Source: Siphlonurus alternatus (lineage: Eukaryota > Arthropoda > Insecta > Ephemeroptera > Siphlonuridae). From it: a stretch of DNA of 64,000 nt. Within the stretch, counting starts at the first letter, position 1; each line of letters opens with the position of its first letter. Below are positions 34,984-43,982 of the stretch, piece after piece. The notes below the pieces were generated by a model, which made no database searches, was not told where the DNA came from, and saw nothing but the letters and a program-made list of their open reading frames with translations. Position numbers and translations under genes: made by a program. Location of the stretch: the NCBI GenBank assembly GCA_949825025.1, contig OX463778.1, positions 54,748,364-54,812,363 on the forward strand, given 5' to 3'.

Positions 34984-35306
34984 TTAAGGTAGAGATAATA
35001 CGGATCAGCTGACCCAATGCTAAAGAAATCCCATTCATGAAAATTATGAAAAAAAAATTCAAATGTTCTCCTCTACATCCCCTATCAGTAGGTAAAATAT
35101 AAAGTATACAAAAACGAGCTATTTTTCGAGTTAAAGTTGACTAATTTAAAAATTCATAACTCGAAAACTAGCTCGTTTTTGCACACCTGATATTTTACCT
35201 ACTGACAGGAGATGTAGAGGACAACATTTTAAATTTTTTTCATAATTTTCATGAATGGGATTTTTTTTAGCATTGGTTCAGCTGATCCGTGTTATCTCTA
35301 CCTTAA
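34984..35306. mobile_element. Family B TTAA foldback MITE (copy 2)
   Basis: Duplicate of 11420-11741 in the corresponding intron, with both ends intact. Confidence 0.9.
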
Positions 35307-35396
35307 ATATGTAATTAATTAATATTAGGTTTTTTTAGAACCATTCTAACACAATGTCAGTTCTTATTTTAATGCTTCAGAGACAGAAATACACAC

Positions 35397-35600
35397 CTCT
35401 TCTATGGATCTCAGTTCGTGGATCCTCACGTTGCCGGCACGATCACCAGATGCGAGATGCAGACCATCTGGACTGATCCTGATGGCTCGTACACCGTTAC
35501 GACCGTCATAACTGGAGTCCGGCTTCTCCCCCGTGGCCGAGATATCGAGGTCTTTCAGGAAGTTCATCTCGGGATCAACGTAAAGCACCTTCAAAAGCTC
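35397..35600 (-). CDS. WDR62/MAPKBP1-like: WD40 exon G (copy 2)
   Basis: The 204 bases encode 68 residues. Peptides include ELLKVLYVDPEMNFLKDLD, GVRAIRISPDGLHLASGDR and NVRIHELRSIEE, matching the family IKIIYVD and GVRS.CVSPNGQHLASGDR..LRVHEL. The donor is gtgtgt. The acceptor offers two in-frame AGs three bases apart (tgtag|GAG|CTT), a NAGNAG-type choice adding or omitting one Glu. Copy 2 has Ala where copy 1 has Val (ISATGE versus ISVTGE). Confidence 0.94.
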
Positions 35601-36598
35601 CTACACAGACAGACAGGTGGGTGTGTTAGTACCGGTATTTTACCTATCAATAATTAAGTAATCTCTACTTTACTGCAAATTAAGGATACTAAATATTGAT
35701 TATGTTAATAATTCTATGATATACAGTAAAAACTCGTTATTACACGTCTTGTTATTAGGAAAAACTCAATTTTGAGTAAAGGAGATTGAGGTACCATAAA
35801 AAGTAAATGGCATTGAGGTTATAGGAAAAATTCAATATAAGGTAACACAATACTAGATACATGGTAAACTTAATTTCCTAGCTCCCTTGACTTTACGTAA
35901 TAACAAGTTTTTTAATGTATTTCATGAAAAAGAAATAAAATTATAGTTGTGAGACAGCTATCATAAATACAATATCAACTTACTACAGTAAGAAACATTA
36001 ATTTTTTTTATTGTTCATGATTTATAAATTAGCAAGTCCAACTTCAACTTTCCCTTCAGAATAAAATATTGGGGTATTTGTTAGATTAAAATGAATTATA
36101 GATACTACAGTGTACTAAAATTACAAAATCTTGAATTTTACTTTTGTCAGTTTAAGAAAACATTTCCATTGAAGACAAAGATTTTTTTTTTTTTAATTTT
36201 TTGCTTAATTAAATAGAATGGCTTCAATAAAGGGGGTTGGTGGCTGCTTTGGAATTAACAAAATTTGCAAGTTGAACCAGGAAATAAAATACTTTCAGTC
36301 CAATATGAGTTAAAAATATAATTATCAGATCAGGCTACTAACAAGACATAAAAATTGCATGCATGAGGTCTAGCTTTAATCCTGTCTTAATTTTGTTTAT
36401 TTTGATTGTTATAATAACTGAAATCAACAAACTTAAGCCTGGTCTAAAGTTAAACTTCATCTATGCAATAGACCAAGTGTCATTTAGCCTGTGAACTTCT
36501 TAAAGTAGAAACTTAAAATTTAATACTGCAGACAAACTGCTAGTGAAGGAGAGAATCTCGGAGAGAATCTCGCTTGGCTGAGGGAACTGTAGATATTG

Positions 36599-36807
36599 AT
36601 GTGGTAGCGGAAAAATATCCTAACTCCATTGATAAGCTGAAAAAAAAAGTAGCCTAACTCCATTGATAATAAAAATACAGTTTGGATATTTTTAATAGGC
36701 ACTCGTATGTAAAAATATCCTAACTCCTTTTTTACTTATCAATGGAGTTAAGTTATTTTTTTTTTTCAGCTTACCAAAGGAGTTAGGATATTTTTCCACT
36801 ACCACAT
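36599..36807. repeat. Inverted repeat near exon F (copy 2)
   Basis: Duplicate of 13039-13246, beside exon F. Confidence 0.82.
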
Positions 36808-36863
36808 TGAAATGTTTCTCCTGGTCATGAGAATATTATCCTGGTGTGACTGGGGGAACTCAC

Positions 36864-37064
36864 GTCGCTGTAGATGTTTCTCTGGTAAACGGAGTCAGGA
36901 GGCAGATTCTGGTCCATATGCCACACTCGGATTGTGTCGTCGCTCGAGCACGTCACAAAACTCCCGGGCGGCATGGCCGGTTCACATCCCTCCGCTAGCT
37001 CGGGGTACATTTCAACCCCCCAGATGCAGGCAGAATGGTACAGGAATGACTGAGACTTGCCGAC
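36864..37064 (-). CDS. WDR62/MAPKBP1-like: WD40 exon F (copy 2)
   Basis: The 201 bases encode 67 residues, phase 0 at both ends, bounded by ctgcag and gtgagt. Peptides include VGKSQSFLYHSACIWGVEMY and SFVTCSSDDTIRVWHMDQ, ending YQRNIYSD. The family has LYHSSCVW.VEVYPE, SSFITCSSDNTIRLW and LHRNI. The TCSSDxTIRxW strand is a canonical WD repeat end. Compared with copy 1 it has Ser for Phe in the DxVYQ block and a final Asp for Asn. Confidence 0.94.
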
Positions 37065-37244
37065 CTGCAGAGACAATTTTGCTTTTACTAACAATTCGGC
37101 CAAAGAACTGCAAGTGTCAACATAATTTAGGCGTTAAATTATTCTGAAAAAAATCAGAGCTTATAGAGACCTAGTTAATTTGATGAAGATTTTTCGATGA
37201 GTTTTTTCCCCATGTTAAATTTTACTAATTCCCAGGATAAAGCC

Positions 37245-37545
37245 TTAAGGATTATTGTCACTAGCTGTGGCAATTATTTTTTTATGGTAAAAATATAAAT
37301 TTAGATTAAAACAAACTTACTGTTCACTTTCTGAAGTAAAAAAATCCATTATTTGATCCAGTTATTTAGATATTAATTTTTTAGTTGAAAAACATGCAAA
37401 TTTGACTAATGGCCACCAGATTTCCAATAATATTCCTGTATATCTTAAAAACTAGATCGATTATTGCTCCATTTTGCTGAATATTTTTTATGTTACAATG
37501 TAAGGAAGGTTTACTATAATTTTCAGGGTGACAATAAATCCTTAA
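37245..37545. mobile_element. Family W TTAA MITE (copy 2, intron E-F)
   Basis: Duplicate of 13684-13980, with a 4-bp insertion near the left end (CACTAGCTGTGG). Confidence 0.83.
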
Positions 37546-37579
37546 CTCTGACAAAATTCAAATTTTCCCGCCAACTCTC

Positions 37580-37742
37580 CCTCCTTATGTCTCGTATATC
37601 CCACACGTAGAGGCTGTGATCGTTGTAGACACACGTCACCTTCCCGTGGACCTCGTCCAGCGTGATCGCGATGGCGTCAGGGTAGCGTGCCTGGCTCGGA
37701 GGGGCTGCCATGTGATTGTGGGCAAACATGGGGGTTACTTGA
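37580..37742 (-). CDS. WDR62/MAPKBP1-like: WD40 exon E (copy 2), with GA 5' splice donor
   Basis: One base completes the exon D codon after the acceptor cagctag; 54 codons follow. Key peptides are ARYPDAIAITLDE, CVYNDHSLYVWDIRD and a final IRR. The family reads ARYPD.IAL.., CVYNDHS.YVWDVRD..KVGK, and exon F begins VGK, which fixes the exon end after AGGAGG. The intron then starts GAGAGT, a GA donor. No GT gives the right junction. An alternative is that this intron is mis-spliced or the donor is mutated. Confidence 0.9.
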
Positions 37743-38266
37743 CTAGCTGGATCAGGGTAAAAATAGAAGAATAACTGAGCGTGAAAATGAACCTCATGTA
37801 AGTTGTTCATTTTTAAAAATCGAACACAAGAGATAGTTCCTATTTCTCGCAGTACTCCCAAATTTAGATCATTTTAACGAGATTGGATGATATTTTGGGG
37901 CAATTGAAACATTTTGGACATGTATAAATATAAAAAGCATTATATTAAATTTGAAATTGTCAAGAATACATTCTTTTTCAAGAAAATCTTTAGCGAGAGC
38001 TAAACTGTATGCAATTTTTTTTTTCTGGTCATCTGTGAAAAATTAATGTGTACTAGGGACCAAAATTGGACTTCGTAAAATAAATTAAATTTTAAGTTTT
38101 TTGCAAATCTAAAATATATTTGGAATAAAAGAGAAAGCTTTGCAAAATGATCTAAAATACTAATACAGTAAGTACTGGAACACAAAAGATAATATTTGAT
38201 TGAAGATTTGTTAATATTTTGAGCTACAGTTCTCTTTGATCAAAGTCTAATTTCTCGTAGACTCAC

Positions 38267-38427
38267 GTGATGCTGAGACCCTGCGCCACGTCCACTCCGA
38301 GGTAATGTGTCCTTGGCAAGGTCGTCACGAACTGCAAGGTCGCCGGGTCGAAGCACCGCACGATGCCCTCCGCACAGCCAATCACAATGTGACGTTCTCC
38401 CACCGCTAGGCAGTTGGCGCTCGTCGT
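38267..38427 (-). CDS. WDR62/MAPKBP1-like: WD40 exon D
   Basis: This 161-bp exon starts in phase 0 after attttcag and ends two bases into a codon before gtgagt. Its peptide includes NCLAVGERHIVIGCAEGIV and FDPATLQFVTTLPRTHYLG, matching the family stretch with GCADG..R.F.P and STLPRPH. It lies just outside copy 2, so copy 1 lacks it. The copy 1 exon series therefore starts at E with no matching upstream exon nearby. Confidence 0.93.
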
Positions 38428-38609
38428 CTGAAAATTGAGAAGATTTACAACAAAATTAGATTCAGTGAAACCTCAGTTCTATTAGCTTTAACATTTAGAC
38501 AGTAAAATTATCTTCTTTAAAGTTCGTAATATCTAAGTTCTTGAGAGAAATGTTTTGCATAAACTTAACATGTTTTTTAAAACAGTGAAAATTAAACTAG
38601 AAAACAATA

Positions 38610-38724
38610 CAGAGATGCTTAATTGTTTGTTTATCTGTATTTTTTGTTTATACTTATCTGTTTTTGTAACTATGTCTATATGATAATTTTATTACATAAT
38701 ATGTACACTTTTTGTGTTCAATAA
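38610..38724 (+). mobile_element. LINE 3' UTR fragment
   Basis: TACATAATATGTACACTTTT and TGTGTTCAATAAAA match the 3' end of the 25505 and 21078 LINE fragments. The 5' limit is unclear. Confidence 0.68.
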
Positions 38725-38735
38725 AAAAAAAACTA

Positions 38736-39119
38736 TTTGATTGATTTTATTAAACACAAAAAATGTACAGATACAATTAAACATAACTAAATAGATAAAT
38801 ATACATTTATAGACATAGAAACATGGACACAAAATTATGGAACAAAATATTTAATTAAAAATTACTAAAAATTGAAAACCTAGTTTATAAATACAAGTTG
38901 AATCAGCAGTATAAAATTTAGAAGATTTACAAAATAAACAACACATAAATAAAGAATTAATTAAGTAAAGAAATTAATTAAGTAAAATCTCCCTTAGCAT
39001 ATTCATTCATTGACTTTATTCTAGAAGGACAGATTTTCAAATGATATTGACTGAAAGTCTGATTACATAATTTGCATATATAGGTTGGTTCAGCTGTATG
39101 AAATTCAGGAGATGCACAT
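38736..39119 (-). mobile_element. 5'-truncated LINE 3' end inserted in another LINE tail
   Basis: The minus-strand fragment encodes a C-terminus (stop at 38978-38980) with CKLCNQTFSQYHLKIC, IKSMNEYAKGDFT and a 3' UTR ending TTTTTGTGTTTAATAAAATC. An 11-bp duplication (AAAAAAAACTA at 38725-38735 and 39120-39130) flanks it. The target was the A-rich tail of the plus-strand LINE end at 38610-38724. It lies in the intron between exons C and D. Confidence 0.82.
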
Positions 39120-39185
39120 AAAAAAAACTAATAATAAATTAATAATCCTAAAGGGCAGACAAATTCAAGTCCAAAGTTAACTCAC

Positions 39186-39368
39186 CCTAAGTTCGACCCA
39201 CTTGTCCAGCAGTCTTCTGTTGTTGAACTCACACAAGAGTCCGGACTTTGTGATAGCGAAAGTGGAGTCCCCCATCTCTCCCCGCCCACATGCGACGTCA
39301 CAGAAGTAATTGTTACGCTGCTCACCCAGGATGGCACTGCGGCCCATCAGAGGGACCGGCTCCTTGTA
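39186..39368 (-). CDS. WDR62/MAPKBP1-like: WD40 exon C
   Basis: The 183 bases encode 61 residues, phase 0 at both ends, bounded by tttacag and gtgagt. Visible blocks are [34 protein letters not shown] and [19 protein letters not shown]. The order VPLxGRSxxLGEx[27 protein letters not shown] is a close family match. Intron B-C is about 730 bp and contains a foldback element and an intronic repeat, but no exon for the missing WD segment. Confidence 0.94.
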
Positions 39369-39429
39369 CTGTAAACAAAGAGAGGTCTTAGAAACGAGCC
39401 TTACATCAGAGTTCATTATAAATAAAGTA

Positions 39430-39735
39430 TGGACGATCTGCATGAAAAAAATTTATTGCAGAAATGCAGAGAGTACTAAATTATGCTACTCTGAATTTTT
39501 TTAGAGTCCGGGAACTATTTTTAAATAATTATTGAATTTTCTGTAAGTTAAGTTGAATAAATAGGGCCTAGACTCCCCCTAGACGCTTATTCACGCCTCT
39601 ATGGGGTATGTCCGCACTTTCAATAATTATTTAAAAATAGTTCCTTAACTCGAAAAAATCTGAAAATATTCAGAGTAGCATAATTTGGTACCCTCTATTC
39701 ATTCCTGCCATAAAAAAATTTCTCGTGCAGGTTGT
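39430..39735. mobile_element. Family Y foldback in the B-C intron
   Basis: Inverted ends are GACGATCTGCATGAAAAAAA and CTCGTGCAGGTTGTC. The internal parts TTATTGCAGAAATGCAGAGA and CCTCTATTCATTCCTGCC match other family Y copies. It occupies much of the space where the missing WD exon would lie. Confidence 0.83.
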
Positions 39736-39794
39736 CTAATCTAAGATGGGGGTGTGACATATGGGAGTATGCAAAGTCTTCTACTCACTGCAAT

Positions 39795-40055
39795 GGTTAT
39801 AACAAATCATTGTTTATAATGTCTGCCGCATGAAGCCTTTTTCATTGTTAAGCATTGGACGACGTAGTGCCTAATTTTGCCACCAGAGAAGAGAACGTAA
39901 TGGCATTGTTGGCGCTAGGTAACCATTGTAACTTCATAATTAACGGTCATTTTCTATAAGTTAACATGTAAATCAACAACCATCCCATGTTTTTCCTTTC
40001 ACGCGACAGACATTACACAACAATACTTAAGTTTACTAACAACGAGCAGAACACT
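39795..40055. repeat. Repeat R in the B-C intron
   Basis: ATCATTGTTTATAATGTCTG, CACCAGAGAAGAGAACGTAA, GGCATTGTTGGCGCTAG and ACAACGAGCAGAACAC. It lies immediately downstream of exon B. Confidence 0.75.
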
Positions 40056-40102
40056 TTGGGTGTATGGCTAATTATAATAACAACCTATTCTCAAAAACTC
40101 AC

Positions 40103-40192
40103 CTTCACCCCCGCGCGCCAGTCCCACACGTTGACGATCATGTCGTGTTGGGTCCCCACGGACACCACGTGCTTGAGGTTCGGGGAGAACGC
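40103..40192 (-). CDS. WDR62/MAPKBP1-like: WD40 exon B
   Basis: Ninety bases, phase 0 at both ends, bounded by ttctcag and gtgagt. The 30 residues include [17 protein letters not shown] and MIVNVWDW. The [13 protein letters not shown] core is the family hallmark of the second WD repeat. It follows exon A directly (VNCV|AFSP). The next family segment, the repeat ending in a GNRH..FWYL-type motif, is not found between here and exon C. Confidence 0.93.
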
Positions 40193-40520
40193 CTGAGAAC
40201 ACGTGTCATTATCACTTTGAGACATTAACATGTTTACAAGCGAATTTGCAGGGTTGGGAGTGACTGATAGGGAAAATGAAGTACCAGTTTTGTTGGTAAT
40301 GATAATTATAAATATTTGACAGAGAAAAATATTATGTATTTAGTTAAATTTACATAATTAAAAATAGTTATTGCATGTCCACTATTCAGGTTGATGTTTT
40401 CAAATTTTCAATTAAATTAAATCATCAATTAGCATGCACGACTGAAACTAGAATTGTAATTTCCTAAATTAATAAAATTATTTAATTTAAATTAATGAAA
40501 AATCCATGAAAAAATTAATA

Positions 40521-40523
40521 TAA

Positions 40524-40570
<47 letters not shown>

Positions 40571-40590
40571 ATATATAAATAAATAAATAT
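40521..40590. repeat. (AAAT)n microsatellite by exon A
   Basis: About 17 units, 20 bp from the exon A donor. The FIYL-type frames over it are artefacts. Confidence 0.95.
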
Positions 40591-40610
40591 AAACACTCAC
40601 CACACAGTTG

Positions 40611-40823
40611 ACTCAGTACTTGTGTCCCCCAGTGAACTCTGCGACTGGCACGGTAGCTCCCTCGGTCACATCCCACACTCGAACGCTCGGCTGATGACCA
40701 CACTCTCCCGTGGCCAAATATCGTCCGTCCGAAGAGAAGGCGAGACATGTGATCGTCTTGCGGGAGGTGTTGAGAAGGTGGGACTGCCGGCCCTTGCGAC
40801 TGTGTAGCAGCACCACCGTGCAT
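40611..40823 (-). CDS. WDR62/MAPKBP1-like: WD40 exon A, with internal TGA
   Basis: The acceptor (ttgttccag) precedes a split codon, and the frame then reads [33 protein letters not shown] and VRVWDV. This is the first WD repeat region of the MAPKBP1/WDR62 family, including its typical GRQ and SRKTIT blocks. Near the 3' end the frame reads GHKY, then TGA, then VNCV, followed by a consensus gtgagt donor. Relatives have Gly (HKYGV) at the stop, so a single GGA to TGA change explains it. The exon ends in phase 0 and joins exon B exactly. It lies outside the duplication, so there is no second copy to compare. Confidence 0.85.
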
Positions 40824-40975
40824 CTGGAACAAGACAACATACCGTCAGAAAAGATCGTGCGTTGGTTGGTTGCTCCCTAAATTAAATTCATCTCCCGCTT
40901 TCAACTCAGTGCAGTGATGCACTTTTGTGATTTTGCAGGCTTTGCACTATGGTGTATCGGTGTATTGATAAAAAG

Positions 40976-41134
40976 TAGAGGTGTCCGTCTTGACTGAGGT
41001 TTTCCACGGTTATTCCCTCAGTCTCACCTCAACAAATGCGCTAGAACGCGTAACAGGCCGTGAACCATCCTTTCCCTTAATCCTTATCCCTACCCCTCCG
41101 CCTCATATAGGACTAGGGGTGTACCCTTGTAAAA
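40976..41134 (+). mobile_element. SINE 3' domain copy near exon A
   Basis: Plus-strand copy: GTAGAGGTGTCCGTCTTGAC, GTTTTCCACGGTTATTCCCT, AACAGGCCGTGAACC and ACTAGGGGTGTACCCTTGTA. It lies just upstream of exon A in gene orientation. The 148-codon open frame over it (40981-41427) is non-coding repeat. Confidence 0.8.
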
Positions 41135-41179
41135 AGAAAGAATCGAAAACATCAAAATTTTCTTTTATAAAAGACAAGT

Positions 41180-41335
41180 CGTGGAACGCCGGCTTCTTCA
41201 ACACGACGCTCGCCGCTCTGCTCAAGCAGCGGCATGCCGGCGAGCAAGCAGCATTGCCTTCTCATCTGCTGCTGCTAGTGGCGTATATTGGGCTGCCTAC
41301 CTGCCAGGGGTTATATATTTTGTGTTTTTGTGTTG
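41180..41335. repeat. GC-richer repeat piece
   Basis: GCTGCTGCTAGTGGCGTATA, TTGGGCTGCCTACCTGCCAG and GGGTTA are the inverse of 1305-1355 (CCCTGGTGGGTAGGCAGCCC and ACGCCACTAGCAGCAGCA). The remainder (GAACGCCGGCTTCTTCAACA, GGCATGCCGGCGAGCAAGCA) has no second copy here. Confidence 0.6.
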
Positions 41336-41364
41336 CATGCATTAATAAAATTATTCTTAAATGG

Positions 41365-41658
41365 AGTATCGACCTAAAAAAATTTATCGCAGAAATGGAT
41401 AGAGGGTGCAAAGTTATGCTACTCTAGAATTAGAATTTAGAATTTTTGTTGTCCAAGAACTATATTTAATATATTATTGAAAGCACAGAAAAAGTGACGT
41501 CTCTCCTAATAAAAGAATAGGACCTAAAAGGGGCGTGAGTTCAAACCCAACCTCAGCAAAACTTTTTATCAATATCCTTCTCGAGCTCTAAAAAATCTGA
41601 AAAAACAGAGTGGAATAACTTTGCACCCTCTATCCATTTTTACAATAAAGGTCGACAC
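41365..41658. mobile_element. Family Y foldback, GTATCGACCT subfamily
   Basis: Inverted ends are AGTATCGACCTAAAAAAATT and AATAAAGGTCGACACT. The interior has GCAGAAATGGATAGAGGGTG and the inverse CACCCTCTATCCATTTTTAC. The centre carries GAGTTCAAACCCAACCTC, a Pol III B-box-like sequence. Confidence 0.82.
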
Positions 41659-41662
41659 TAAT

Positions 41663-41938
41663 ACATTGCCCAAATTGAAATAAATATAATCTTTTATTCA
41701 CTATTAAACTCTCCTCTCGTCTAATTTCCTCTTATTTTGCAACATTTTAGAGGAAAAAAGAGGTGAAAAAGACGAGATTACGTATTTTTTCCTCCTCTTG
41801 AACATAAAATGTTAGAAATGTTGTCTTCATTTCATCCTCACTTTGAGCGAAGAGGAAATAAGATGTGTTTTATAGGTAAAAAGATTAGGTTTAGACTTGT
41901 AAAAGGTGAGTTAAAGACGTAATTTTTCAGCTAGGGTG
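41663..41938 (+). mobile_element. Family X foldback element
   Basis: Begins ACATTGCCCAAATTGAAATA and continues through AAACTCTCCTCTCGTC, AAAAAGACGAGATTACGTAT and GAAGAGGAAATAAGATGTG. The two halves are loosely inverted versions of each other (CTCCTCTCGTC and GACGAGATTACG). No coding capacity. It follows directly on a family Y element. Confidence 0.75.
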
Positions 41939-42652
41939 TATTGAAAAAATATTAATATAGTAAAAATTGGAATACGTCATCCTCAATATTCTGGTTTAAG
42001 TTTAACATTGACTTCATATGAGGATACACCCAGCCTGTACTTTCAACACAGACAACATTGCGCTCTCTGTACTCATTGCTGCACTTCACTCATCGTACTC
42101 TCAGACTCCATAAGGTCCATTTTCCAATGACACAACATTACGTACTGAACCGAAGTTACGCTGCACAGATTATGAGCTACTGCAAACAACAAATCTTCTA
42201 CGCCAACTAGCCACGGTAGAACATACGAAAATGATCCTTATGTCATTCAAATGCATGTTAAATAGACTATAATCTCAGGTTTATGTTCTTATGTTTGCAT
42301 TTTATATCACCTTCATTAACTTTCATAATTAACTTCATACATAATCAATGAGTTTTTTTATGTCGCGTATATAATGAAGATTTTCATCGTTTTTTATGTT
42401 AAAAAAATATGCATAAAGGATTAATTACAGAATAAATAAGTAATTCCAGTCCTGATTTAGAAAATAAAATATTACCAAAACATATATAATCTTGAGACCG
42501 AAAATGTCCATGCGGATTCAATTGAAAATCAAGCTTTCTATAATAATTTTACTATGTAAAAAAAAGTTCACAGGCAGAAAATTGCACACACAAGGATTTT
42601 TAAGCAGAAAAAAAAATTGAAACACGCAGATGTAGGAAATGTAACAAGTAAA

Positions 42653-42800
42653 GCCGGTATTACATGATACAATTTTTCCAACTATTGCATTATACAATTT
42701 TTCCTTACAAGAAAACTTTAATTAACTCTGTTTGTATGGAGATGAAATTTTCTTGTAAGGAAAAATTGTAAGCAAAATTGTATCGTGTAATACAGGCTTA
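42653..42800. mobile_element. Palindromic MITE, GTATTACATGATACAATTTT type
   Basis: Arms GCCGGTATTACATGATACAA and inverse TTGTATCGTGTAATACAGGC, with CCTTACAAGAAAA and TTTTCTTGTAAGG inside. About 148 bp; a diverged copy is at 57920-58062. Confidence 0.82.
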
Positions 42801-42847
42801 ATAATAATAAAAATTGTATTAAATATAATTATATCAGTCACGTGGAA

Positions 42848-43160
42848 GGTGTGGCGCAGTGCGCTTGACCGGGTCTCGTCAGATCACCGAAGTCAAGCAA
42901 CGCCACGCGTGGTTAGTAGTTGGATGGGTGACCATTTTCAACAAAAACCACGTTTCCCACCCAGGGGTAAAACGTTGCGCTTTTCCACCATGTGGTTCCC
43001 CTGGCTTTGGACCATTGCACTTCCGGTTCATTGACAAAAGCTGTCGCGTCCATCCTGGCTGAGGTTTCCACGTTTCCCTCAGCCGCAGGCAAATGCCGGG
43101 ATGGATTTGCAAGGCCGTGGCCGCCCCCGTTCCAGAAGAGCCCGCGAAACGCTCAAGTTA
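42848..43160 (+). mobile_element. 5S-rRNA-derived SINE (SINE3-like)
   Basis: The head resembles eukaryotic 5S rRNA: GTCTCGTCAGATCACCGAAG, TCAAGCAACG and GTTAGTAGTTGGATGGGTGA, in 5S order and spacing (A-box to C-box promoter region). A body follows with GGTTCCCCTGGCTTTGGAC, CTGAGGTTTCCACG and CAAGGCCGTGGCC. That body is also found in SINEs here that lack the 5S head. It would be transcribed by Pol III if intact. No TSD could be assigned. Confidence 0.85.
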
Positions 43161-43302
43161 GGGTTTCGGAAGGTTCGGGGTTTCAAAGTAGTATGTAATT
43201 AGTAAATAAAAGTACCCAATAAGGTTTGATTAAAAAATTTAAAATTTAATAATTAATTACATAATGATATGTTCATCAGATAAGATCACAGCATTCACAG
43301 CC

Positions 43303-43368
43303 CCAAGTGAGACGCCGCCGCTCTGCCGCAAAAACGCATCGGCCGCACGCCGCGCGGGTAGATCGCTG
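43303..43368. repeat. Inverse fragment of the GC-rich patch
   Basis: GACGCCGCCGCTCTGCCGCA, AAAACGCATCGGCCGCACGC and CGCGCGGGTAGATCGC are the inverse of 2627-2690. Its presence on both sides of the gene shows the patch is a dispersed repeat. Confidence 0.72.
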
Positions 43369-43982
43369 ATGATCAACTAATTTTCAATAGTCCTAGCTCA
43401 AAATAATCACTTGAATGTTTTAGAATAAACTATTGTTCCATTTCAAAATCAATAATGGCGACCGAAATTAAAAAAAAAATGAAATAGAAGCACAATGCAA
43501 TTAATTATAAAACAATATAAATTGTGTACAAGTAATGACATAAAAATGCCGACGAATAATAATTTTCATAAAATATACGACATGAATCTTGATGGAAGTT
43601 TAAATATAATATGAATTATCATGGTAATATAAATTATTATACGGTGTACTATAACAATAAAACGGCAATAAATCTGTGATATTACTTCCACTAACATAAT
43701 ACGCCCCCACATTACGAGACAGCCATATACAAAGTGATAACCAACATTTCAGTATACGGAGAGACGAGAAACGAAACAAAAAGAGTTCTTATTATGAATT
43801 TAATGTTTGTGTAATTATTTATTATATATTAATTTATTTTCGCATTCGTTTATTTACATATATTTTTCTTTCAGTGTTTTTTTTTTTTTTTTTATATTTA
43901 TGTTCATTAAATTTATTTCCTTTTTACCTAGAGCTCTTCTTGAAAAAAAAATGGCCAATTAGGCTTTGATTAAATTTACCCA

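Larger units (their letters stand above)
22937..38038. repeat. Segmental duplication, copy 2
   Basis: Direct copy of 1-14473, longer mainly because of a LINE 3' fragment at 25505-26124. It begins inside a palindrome (22855-22960) and ends at 38038. To its right the WD40 gene continues with exon D, so this copy is the one joined to the upstream half of the gene. In transcription order (minus strand) it lies upstream of copy 1. Confidence 0.93.
33679..40823 (-). pseudogene. WDR62/MAPKBP1-like: MAPKBP1/WDR62-like WD40 gene, partial and apparently damaged (exons A-I)
   Basis: Nine minus-strand exons give WD40-repeat peptides in the order of the animal MAPKBP1/WDR62 family, which are large scaffolds acting in JNK signalling and at spindle poles or centrosomes. 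Exons: A 40611-40823, B 40103-40192, C 39186-39368, D 38267-38427, E 37580-37742, F 36864-37064, G 35397-35600, H 34079-34204, I 33679-33822. Splice phases agree from A to I. Defects: a TGA inside exon A, no exon for the WD segment normally between B and C, no N-terminal exon found to the right, and no match to the remaining propeller or the long C-terminal tail after I. Exons E-I recur in copy 1. The reading as a decaying gene is inference; sequencing errors or misassembly could give the same picture. Confidence 0.7.

Noticed and set aside
40981..41427. Longest open frame in the window (148 codons, plus strand)
   Set aside because: It runs over a SINE 3' domain, an unrelated GC-rich repeat piece and the start of a foldback. 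The same SINE in other copies is not open, and no protein family is apparent.
42848..42935. Possible 5S rRNA gene
   Set aside because: Only the 5S promoter-like middle is preserved. It is fused to a SINE body and a decayed relative exists at 53760.
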